DNA of 64,000 bases from Chloroflexota bacterium (GTDB taxonomy: Bacteria; Chloroflexota; Dehalococcoidia; UBA2979): contig JAPONQ010000088.1 of the NCBI GenBank assembly GCA_026713865.1, positions 44,894 through 108,893 on the forward strand, given 5' to 3'. Shown piece after piece: positions 34,246 through 40,748 of the stretch. The translations under genes were made by a program, and so were the position numbers. Under the pieces are notes generated by a model, which worked only from the letters and a program-made list of their open reading frames with translations, had not been told where the DNA came from and did no database searches. Position 1 is the first letter of the stretch; the number at the start of each line of letters is the position of its first letter.

Positions 34246-34572
34246 CTAGCCTCCCCCGCCCGGCGGCGACGCGCGCCACCCGCCGGCCACCGGCACGTTG
34301 TAGAGGGTCAGCGAGAAGGGCTCGGAGAGCTCGGCGTCGATCGGAGCGCGCAGCTCGGCGAAGCGCTCGCTCTCGAAGAACTCCTCCCACTCCTCGCGCG
34401 AGCCCCAGTTCAGCTCCCAGATGTAGCGGTAGGGGCCGCCCGCGAAGTGCAGCAGCCGCGATCCGCGGAAGCCCGGCTCGGACTCGAGGCGTCCCAGCGC
34501 CTCCCGGTGCGCCGCCTCGAGCTCGATCCGGTGTCCGGGGATCATCCGCTCCTCCGCCGCCGCGACGAACAT
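34246..34572 (-). CDS. Dimeric alpha/beta-barrel (ABM-like) protein B
   Basis: 108-residue single-domain protein, likely a dimeric alpha/beta barrel: an acidic amphipathic helix (ELEAAHREALGRLESEPGF) followed by the strand YRYIWELNWGSREEWEEFFE. It sits between two larger paralogues on the same strand, with 27 nt and 2 nt gaps, so the three form one operon. GAGG 7 nt before the ATG. Whether it is an enzyme or a binding protein cannot be told. Confidence 0.65.
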   Translation of the reverse strand: MFVAAAEERMIPGHRIELEAAHREALGRLESEPGFRGSRLLHFAGGPYRYIWELNWGSREEWEEFFESERFAELRAPIDAELSEPFSLTLYNVPVAGGWRASPPGGGG

Positions 34573-34599
34573 CGGCCGCCTCCCTTCCCCCTCCGCGCC

Positions 34600-35229
34600 C
34601 TAGGTCCCGCCCGGATCGTCCGCGTCCCAGCGCACGACCAGGTGCCCCGACTCCCACTCGGGCGGGGCGGTGCAGCAGGCGGCGAGGCGCTCCCACGCCG
34701 TGCGCGTCGGTCCGGCCTCGGCGACCTCCACGGCCTCGCTCGCGGCGACGGCCACCACGTGCCGAGCCGGCCAGCCCAGGTTGCGCAGCACGCGCAGCGA
34801 GGTGAGCCCGGCCAGTCCCCCGGCGCCGGCCGCGAGCCGGCGGCCGGCCGCGGCCAGCTCGCCCTCGCGCCCCGGGCGCGCATCGACGAAGACCACCTGC
34901 TGGCGGGCGATCGCCGCCCCGGGTCGCGCCGTCTCGGCGACGAGGCCGTAGTAGCCGGGGTTGTCGTCCCGGAGGAAGCGGGGGACCGTCCGGGTCGCGC
35001 TCCGCGGAGGCCGGAGCCGCTGGTACTCGGGGTCGACCCCGAAGGCCTCGGACTGCTGCTGCGTCTCCCATGCCATCAGGTCGACGTAGCGATCGCCGTC
35101 CGACTCCGAGCGCATGACGTGCTTGTAGCGCATGCCCGGGTAGCGGCCGGCGATGCGGGCATAGACCCCGTGCTGCCGGGCCTGCGCCTCGGGATCGGCG
35201 GCGCGGATCTGGACGACGATGACGAACAT
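34600..35229 (-). CDS. Dimeric alpha/beta-barrel (ABM/EthD-like) protein A
   Basis: 209 residues. It opens with FVIVVQIRAADPEAQARQHG and carries YVDLMAWETQQQSEAFGVD then PEYQRLR in the first half and LRVLRNLGWPARHVVAVAA in the second, matching protein C at 33533-34243. First gene of the three-gene ABM run that leads into the nitrilase. The ATG at 35229 is chosen over an in-frame extension that overlaps the divergent VOC gene; a G-rich stretch lies upstream. Function unknown. Confidence 0.65.
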   Translation of the reverse strand: MFVIVVQIRAADPEAQARQHGVYARIAGRYPGMRYKHVMRSESDGDRYVDLMAWETQQQSEAFGVDPEYQRLRPPRSATRTVPRFLRDDNPGYYGLVAETARPGAAIARQQVVFVDARPGREGELAAAGRRLAAGAGGLAGLTSLRVLRNLGWPARHVVAVAASEAVEVAEAGPTRTAWERLAACCTAPPEWESGHLVVRWDADDPGGT

Positions 35230-35344
35230 GGAGCCCCCGCGCCGCGCCGCCTGGCGGCAGCGGCAGTCTAGCCTACTGGCGCGAGGCGCAGCCGCGCGGC
35301 AGACTCGGCCCCGCCCGGGACGGGAGCGGCGCGAGGCGGGGCCG

Positions 35345-36259
35345 GTGGCGATCGAGATCCTCCACGTCGACCACATCGCGATGGCGGTCCCCGACGGGGA
35401 GCGGCAGTCGGCGATCCTGGAGGGGCTCTTCGGCTTCCGCCGGCGCGAGCGATACGCCTACCCCGGGCAGGGCTTCGCCGGCCTCTCCTTCGACGTGCCG
35501 GGGCGCTCCGGCGTCGGCTGGGAGGTGCTGGCGCCCCAGGGGGACGACTCCTTCCTGCGGGGGTTCCTCGCGGGGCCCCGGGGGCCGGGGCTGCACCACG
35601 TCGCCTTCCGGGTCGACGACGTCGAGCGCGCGGTGGCCGAGCTCCGGCGCGCCGGGATCGAGCCCTTCGGCACCGAGAGCGCCGAGGAGCACGGCGGCCG
35701 CGCCGTCACCTTCGTGCATCCCAGCCGCGGCGGGCAGGGGCTCCTGTTCCAGCTCTACACCGGCCCCGACTGGAACGACGCCGAGCGCATGCGGGCCGAG
35801 CGCTGGGATCCCGGCCACCCGACGCTCGGCATCACCGAGGTGCACCACCTCTCGCACGCCGGCCCCGATCTCGAGCAGCTGCTCGGCTGGTACGAGCGCC
35901 TCTTCGGCCTCGAGACGATCTTCCGCGGCCCCCGCGAACCGGGGCGGGCCTACGACACGGCCGTGCTCGACCTCCCCAGCGGCGAGATGCGGTGGGAGGT
36001 GATCGCCCCCCGCGGGGAGGGCTCCTTCATCGGGCGCTTCCTGGGGACGCGGGGACCCGGTCCCCACCACGTCACCTTCCTGGTCGAGGACTGGGAGCGC
36101 GCCCTCGACGCCTGCGCGCACCACTCCGTGCGGCCCTTCGGCATCGAGGAGGGGACGGTCGACGGCGCGCGCTACTGCGAGGCCTTCCTCCACCCGCGCG
36201 ACACCGGCGGCCTGCTGGCGCAATTCGTCTGGGAGGAGCGGCCCGGCACGTGGCTGTAG
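35345..36259 (+). CDS. Two-domain VOC protein (extradiol dioxygenase/epimerase-like)
   Basis: 304 residues made of two similar halves. Each contains an HxxxV-type strand with metal-ligand His (HVDHIAMAV; VHHLSHAG), a central RGFLAGPRGPGLHHVAFRV or GRFLGTRGPGPHHVTFLV segment and a final Glu or Gln strand. This arrangement is found in type I extradiol dioxygenases and 4-hydroxyphenylpyruvate dioxygenase-like enzymes. GTG 35345 preceded by GAGG. Divergent from the ABM operon and followed by an FMN oxidase, which suggests catabolism of an aromatic or hydroxy acid; inference. Confidence 0.75.
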   Translation: MAIEILHVDHIAMAVPDGERQSAILEGLFGFRRRERYAYPGQGFAGLSFDVPGRSGVGWEVLAPQGDDSFLRGFLAGPRGPGLHHVAFRVDDVERAVAELRRAGIEPFGTESAEEHGGRAVTFVHPSRGGQGLLFQLYTGPDWNDAERMRAERWDPGHPTLGITEVHHLSHAGPDLEQLLGWYERLFGLETIFRGPREPGRAYDTAVLDLPSGEMRWEVIAPRGEGSFIGRFLGTRGPGPHHVTFLVEDWERALDACAHHSVRPFGIEEGTVDGARYCEAFLHPRDTGGLLAQFVWEERPGTWL

Positions 36260-36323
36260 GCTCTCCGCCGGTGGGGCGCCCCGGCGCCGCGCGCCCCCCG
36301 GGCGCCCGCAGGGAGCGCGGCGC

Positions 36324-37445
36324 ATGAACCGGGAGCAGAGCGCCCCCCTCAACCTGCTCGAGCTCGAGGAGCGGGCGCGCGCCGCGCTCGGCGCGATGGC
36401 CTTCGACTACTACGCCGGCGGGGCGAACGACGAGCTCACGCTGGAGCGCAACCGCTCCGCCTTCGAGCGCCTCGCGCTCCTGCCGCGCGTGCTCGTCGAC
36501 GTCTCCGCGGTCGACATGGGAGTCGAGCTGCTCGGGCGGCGCCACCCGCTGCCGGCCGTGATCGCGCCGATGGCCTTCCAGCGCCTCGCGCACGACGAGG
36601 GCGAGCTCGGCGTCGTGCGCGCCGCCGCCGCCTGCGGCCTGACGATGGCGCTCTCCACGCTCTCGACGACCGCGCTCGAGGAGGTGTCGGCGGAGGCCTC
36701 GCGGGAGGCGCCGCCGTGGTTCCAGCTCTACGTCTTCCGCGACCGGGGCCTGACGAGCGAGCTGGTCGCGCGCGCCGAGGCATCCGGCTACGAGGCGCTC
36801 GTGCTCACCGTCGACGCCCCCCGCCTCGGCAACCGGGAGCGCGACGCGCGCGGCCGCTTCCACCTCCCTGCGGGTCTCGTCGCCGCCAACCTCGCCGCCG
36901 CGGCGGAGGCCCGCTCGCGCCTCGACCCCACGGAGGCCGGGTCCAGCCTCGCCGACTACTTCGAGCGCAACCTCGATCCGGCGCTGACCTGGCGCGACCT
37001 GGAGTGGCTCGCCGGCGAGACGCGGCTCCCGGTGCTGGTCAAGGGGGTGCTCGCCCCCCGCGACGGCCGGCTCGCCGTCGAGCACGGCGCCGCGGGCGTC
37101 GTCGTCTCCAACCACGGCGGCCGCCAGCTCGACACGGCGCCCGCCACCATCGAGGCGCTCCCGCGGGTGGCGGAGGCGGTCTCCCGGGCCGGGGACGGGC
37201 GCGCGGCCGTCCTCGTCGACGGCGGCGTGCGGCGCGGCACCGACGTCCTGAAGGCGCTCGCGTCGGGGGCCGACGCGGTGATGATCGGCCGGCCGGTGCT
37301 CTGGGCGCTCGCGGCCGGCGCGGGGGGAGGCGGGGAGGAGGGCGTGCGGCACGCGCTCTCGCTGCTCGCCTCCGAGGTGGAACTCGCGATGATGCTGGCC
37401 GGCGCACCCGACACGGCGGCGCTCTCGCCCGAGATGCTGGCATAG
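36324..37445 (+). CDS. FMN-dependent alpha-hydroxy-acid oxidase/dehydrogenase
   Basis: 373-residue TIM-barrel flavoenzyme of the lactate/glycolate oxidase and mandelate dehydrogenase family. Features: FDYYAGGANDELTLERNR, APMAFQRLAHDEGEL, the substrate Tyr in FQLYVFRDR, catalytic His in SNHGGRQLD and the FMN phosphate site DGGVRRGTDVLKAL, MIGRPVLWAL. The loop that would give membrane targeting in mandelate dehydrogenase is short, so a soluble oxidase is likely. Which hydroxy acid is oxidised cannot be told. Confidence 0.9.
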   Translation: MNREQSAPLNLLELEERARAALGAMAFDYYAGGANDELTLERNRSAFERLALLPRVLVDVSAVDMGVELLGRRHPLPAVIAPMAFQRLAHDEGELGVVRAAAACGLTMALSTLSTTALEEVSAEASREAPPWFQLYVFRDRGLTSELVARAEASGYEALVLTVDAPRLGNRERDARGRFHLPAGLVAANLAAAAEARSRLDPTEAGSSLADYFERNLDPALTWRDLEWLAGETRLPVLVKGVLAPRDGRLAVEHGAAGVVVSNHGGRQLDTAPATIEALPRVAEAVSRAGDGRAAVLVDGGVRRGTDVLKALASGADAVMIGRPVLWALAAGAGGGGEEGVRHALSLLASEVELAMMLAGAPDTAALSPEMLA

Positions 37446-37557
37446 GCGGCGCGGACCGCGCGCCGCCGGGCGCCGCCCGCGCCGCGTGCGGGCGCCCCCG
37501 GCGGCCGGTAGAGTCGCCGCGGGGGCGGGGCGGCCCCGGCTGGTGGAGGAGGCATCC

Positions 37558-38922
37558 GTGAAGCGGCAGGCGGACGTGGTGGTGTTGGGGCTCGGGCCGG
37601 GCGGCGAGCACGTCGCGGGGACGCTCGCCGAGTCCGGGCTCACCGTGGTCGGGATCGAGCGCCACCTGATCGGCGGCGAGTGCCCGTACTACGGCTGCAT
37701 CCCGTCGAAGATGATGATCCGCGCGGCGAACCTGCTGCAGGAGGCCCGGCGCATCCCCGGGATGGCGGGGGACGCAATCGTCACGCCGGACTGGGCGCCG
37801 GTCGCGCGTCGCATCCGCGAGGAGGCGACCGACCACTGGAACGACCAGGTCGCCGTCGATCGCTTCGTCGGCAAGGGCGGGCACTTCGTGCGCGGCGAGG
37901 GCCGCCTCGTCGGGCCGGGCCGCGTGCAGGTGGGTGAGGACGAGATCGAGGCGAGCCGGGCGGTGGTGATCGCGACCGGAACCAGGGCCGCCGTCCCGCC
38001 GATCCCGGGGCTCGCGAGCGTCGACTACTGGACGAACCACGAGGCGGTGCAGGTGGAGCAGCTCCCCGCCTCGCTGCTGGTGCTCGGCGGCGGCGCGATC
38101 GGGATGGAGATCGGGCAGGCGCTCTCGCGCTTCGGCGTGGAGGTGACGGTGGTCGAAGCGCTCGACCGGCTGCTGCCGCTCGAGGAGCCGGAGGTGGGCG
38201 CGCTGGTAGCGGAGGTCTTCGAGCGCGAGGGGCTCGGCGTGCGCACCGGCTCGGCCGCCACCCGGGTCGAGGCCGCCGGAGCCGGCGTGCGCCTCACGCT
38301 CGAGGGAGGGGAGAGCCTCGAGGCGGAGCAGCTGCTGCTCGCGACGGGGCGGAGCACGGACCTGCGGGGACTCGGCGTCTCGAGCGTCGGTCTCGACGCC
38401 GCCGCGCGCTTCATCCCGGTCGACGGGCGCATGCGCGCGGGCGAGGGGGTATGGGCGGTCGGCGACGCGACCGGCGCCGGCCTCTTCACGCACATGGCCT
38501 ACTACCAGGCGGGCATCGCCATCGCGGACATCCTCGGTCGCGACGTCCGCGTCGCCGACTACCACGCGGCGGCCCGCGCGACCTTCACCGACCCGGAGGT
38601 CGGCGCGGTCGGGCTCAGCGAGCAGCAGGCGAGGGATGCGGGGATCTCCGTGCGCGTCGGGACCCAGCAGGTCCCGTGGTCGGCGCGCGGGTGGATGCAC
38701 AAGGCAGGGAACGAGGGCTTCATCAAGCTCGTCGAGGACGCCGACCGCGGCGTGCTCGTCGGCGCCACCTCGGTCGGCCCGCACGGGGGCGAGGTGCTGG
38801 GCATGCTGGCGCTCGCCGTCCACGCCGCCGTGCCGGTCGACGAGTTCCGGCGCATGCACTTCGCCTACCCCACCTTCCACAAGGGGGTCGAGGACGCCCT
38901 GCGCGAGCTGCGGGCCAACTAG
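37558..38922 (+). CDS. FAD-dependent pyridine nucleotide-disulfide oxidoreductase
   Basis: 454 residues with the standard order: FAD motif GLGPGGEHVAGTLAE, redox pair in GGECPYYGCIPSK (CX4C), NAD(P)H motif LGGGAIGMEIGQAL, second FAD motif VWAVGDATG and a dimerisation domain. The C-terminal base, His in HPTxxE of lipoamide dehydrogenases, is replaced: the motif reads FAYPTFHKGVEDAL. It is therefore not a typical dihydrolipoyl dehydrogenase; related reductases act on other disulfides or metals. GTG 37558 has GGAGGAGG upstream. Stands alone after a GC-rich imperfect hairpin at about 37462-37507. Confidence 0.88.
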   Translation: MKRQADVVVLGLGPGGEHVAGTLAESGLTVVGIERHLIGGECPYYGCIPSKMMIRAANLLQEARRIPGMAGDAIVTPDWAPVARRIREEATDHWNDQVAVDRFVGKGGHFVRGEGRLVGPGRVQVGEDEIEASRAVVIATGTRAAVPPIPGLASVDYWTNHEAVQVEQLPASLLVLGGGAIGMEIGQALSRFGVEVTVVEALDRLLPLEEPEVGALVAEVFEREGLGVRTGSAATRVEAAGAGVRLTLEGGESLEAEQLLLATGRSTDLRGLGVSSVGLDAAARFIPVDGRMRAGEGVWAVGDATGAGLFTHMAYYQAGIAIADILGRDVRVADYHAAARATFTDPEVGAVGLSEQQARDAGISVRVGTQQVPWSARGWMHKAGNEGFIKLVEDADRGVLVGATSVGPHGGEVLGMLALAVHAAVPVDEFRRMHFAYPTFHKGVEDALRELRAN

Positions 38923-38950
38923 CGGGGGCGCGAACGGCGAGGAGCGATCG

Positions 38951-39313
38951 GTGCCGGAAGCCGGCGGATCGGAACGGGGAGCGGGGAGCGACGCCGCCGA
39001 GGCGCTGGCGGCGGCGCGCGAGCAGCTGCTCGCGTCCCTTCCCGGCGGCGCTCTCGATCTGATCGCGCGCTTCGAGCGGGCGGTCCGGGCCGACGAGCGG
39101 AGCCTGGGCGCGCCGCGGGCCGCGGACGGCCCGACCGGAGGCCCGACTGCAGCCCCGTTCGCCCTGCCGCCGGCGGCCGCCACGCCCGACGAATCGCTGG
39201 GAGCCGCCCTCGTCGCCGAGGCCGCGGACGGCCCGCTCGCCTACTGCGGGCCAGAGGAGCTGATGCGCCTGCTCGTCGCCGAGCTGGAGGAGGAGGACGC
39301 CGGGCCCGCGTAG
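38951..39313 (+). CDS. Hypothetical protein, 120 residues
   Basis: Two probable helices (AAEALAAAREQLLASLPGGA; ALDLIARFERAVRADE) flank a Pro/Ala/Thr linker, and an acidic helix (ELMRLLVAELEEED) ends the protein. No family recognised. GTG 38951 preceded by GAGGAG at 7-nt spacing and lying 28 nt after the reductase stop, so it may be co-transcribed with it. Confidence 0.55.
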   Translation: MPEAGGSERGAGSDAAEALAAAREQLLASLPGGALDLIARFERAVRADERSLGAPRAADGPTGGPTAAPFALPPAAATPDESLGAALVAEAADGPLAYCGPEELMRLLVAELEEEDAGPA

Positions 39314-39398
39314 CCGCCGCCCCGCTCGCGCCGAGCCCCCGAGAAGTCCCGCCACGGGCCCAACTGCTAAGGGGCTTCCCCATCTACGCAGTTGACGG

Positions 39399-39404
39399 TA
39401 TGAT
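39399..39404 (+). promoter_or_regulatory. -10 box, leaderless arrangement, for the 104-residue gene
   Basis: TATGAT ends 8 nt before the ATG at 39413 with no ribosome site between. Confidence 0.4.
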
Positions 39405-39412
39405 CCCCGGCC

Positions 39413-39727
39413 ATGAACGACGATGAGATGGCCCGCATCGCGGCGCAGCTCGCCTCCGTGCTGGAGCGCTCCCGCCTGAGCTGGGAGGAGCGGGTGCAGC
39501 TCGCCGGCGGGCTCTTCGTGGCGGAGGCGCTCAATCCCCACTGGTGCGCCGGGAGGACGCCGGCCGAGGCGCACGAGCTGCTGCGCGCGGGGGACCCCGA
39601 CATCGCCGACGCCGTGGAGGCGCTCGCGCCGCTGCTGCTCTCGCGCGTGATGACGCAGGCCGAGGCGCGCGACGCGGTGCAGGCCGCGGAGCAGATCATG
39701 CAGCGCGAGGAGCAGGTCGGCGGGTAG
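39413..39727 (+). CDS. Hypothetical helical protein, 104 residues
   Basis: Almost wholly helical by composition (MNDDEMARIAAQLASVLERS, then EERVQLAGGLFVAEALNP and DADAVEALAPLLLSR-like stretches), with one Trp-Cys pair (HWCAGRTPAEAHELL). No family recognised. It lies just before ku and ligD but has its own promoter-like box. Confidence 0.6.
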   Translation: MNDDEMARIAAQLASVLERSRLSWEERVQLAGGLFVAEALNPHWCAGRTPAEAHELLRAGDPDIADAVEALAPLLLSRVMTQAEARDAVQAAEQIMQREEQVGG

Positions 39728-39768
39728 GCCGACCCGTCCGCGCCGGGGCCGCCCGGACCCCCGCTCGC

Positions 39769-39774
39769 TATACT
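39769..39774 (+). promoter_or_regulatory. -10 box upstream of ku
   Basis: TATACT, followed by GGAGG at 39776. A GTG at 39790 in frame with ku could be an alternative start, but the family start is the ATG at 39850. Confidence 0.35.
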
Positions 39775-39849
39775 CGGAGGCCACAGGCGGTGCCGCGGGC
39801 GCGCCGCCGGGCGGCGTCCGGTGACGCCGCCGAGCGGTCGGGAGGGCTC

Positions 39850-40728
39850 ATGCCCAGGGCAATCTGGCGCGGCGCCATCACCTTCGGCATGGTCCACATC
39901 CCCGTGCGGCTCTACACCGCCACGGAGAGCAAGGACGTCTCCTTCCGCCAGCTCCACCGGGAGGATCACTCACGCGTGCGCTACCTCCGCTGGTGCCCCG
40001 TGGACGAGCGCGAGCTCGCCCCCGAGGAGATCGTGCGCGGCTACGAATACGCGAAGGACAGCTACGTCGTGCTCGAGGAGGGGGAGTTCGAGGGCCTTCC
40101 CGTCGCGAGCAAGCACACCATCACGCTCGCCGCCTTCGTCGAGGCCGCCGAGATCGATCCCATCTACTACGAGAAGTCCTACTACCTGGAGCCCGACGAG
40201 ACCGGCGAGAAACCCTTCGCGCTGCTGCTGCGGGCGCTCGAGGAGCGCGCCCTCACCGGGATCGCCAAGATCGCCATCCGCAACCGCGAGCAGCTCTGCG
40301 CGCTCCGCGCCTCGGGCGGCGCCATCGTGCTCGAGACGCTCCTGCACGCCGACGAGATCCGCCCCGTCGTGGGTGAGGTCGGCGACGTGGAGGTGAGCGA
40401 TCCCGAGCTGCAGATGGCGCTCGCCCTGATCGAGATGATGCGGCAGCCCTTCGATCCGGCGAGCTACACCGACGACTACCGCGAGGCGCTCACCGCTCTC
40501 ATCACGGCGAAGCTCGAGGGCGGCGAGGTGGTGACCGGCGAGGTGGCCGCGCAGCCCGCGACGCAGGTCGTCGACCTGATGGCGGCGCTCCGCGCGAGCG
40601 TCGACGCCGCGCTCGCGCGCGAGGACGGGGGCTCGTCGCCCTCCGCCGACGAGGGCGACGAATCCGGGCTCGTCGCCGCCGCGGACGGGCGCGGGCGCTC
40701 CGCCGGGCGGCGCGAGGCCGCCGGCTAG
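39850..40728 (+). CDS. ku: Non-homologous end-joining protein Ku
   Basis: 292-residue bacterial Ku, which rings around broken DNA ends and recruits LigD. It starts PRAIWRGAITFGMVHIPVRL as usual, contains YEYAKDSYVVLEE, DPIYYEKSYYLEPDE and ALTGIAKIAIRNREQL, and ends in an acidic then basic tail that in relatives contacts LigD and DNA. GGAGG lies 4 nt before the ATG. Gap of 20 nt to ligD, so one operon. Confidence 0.96.
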   Translation: MPRAIWRGAITFGMVHIPVRLYTATESKDVSFRQLHREDHSRVRYLRWCPVDERELAPEEIVRGYEYAKDSYVVLEEGEFEGLPVASKHTITLAAFVEAAEIDPIYYEKSYYLEPDETGEKPFALLLRALEERALTGIAKIAIRNREQLCALRASGGAIVLETLLHADEIRPVVGEVGDVEVSDPELQMALALIEMMRQPFDPASYTDDYREALTALITAKLEGGEVVTGEVAAQPATQVVDLMAALRASVDAALAREDGGSSPSADEGDESGLVAAADGRGRSAGRREAAG

Positions 40729-40748
40729 CACCGGGCTCCCGCGCCGCC

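Noticed and set aside
39790..39849. An earlier GTG start for ku with GGAGG upstream
   Set aside because: The 20 extra residues are low-complexity and Ku proteins begin at the PRAIWRG segment coded from 39850.
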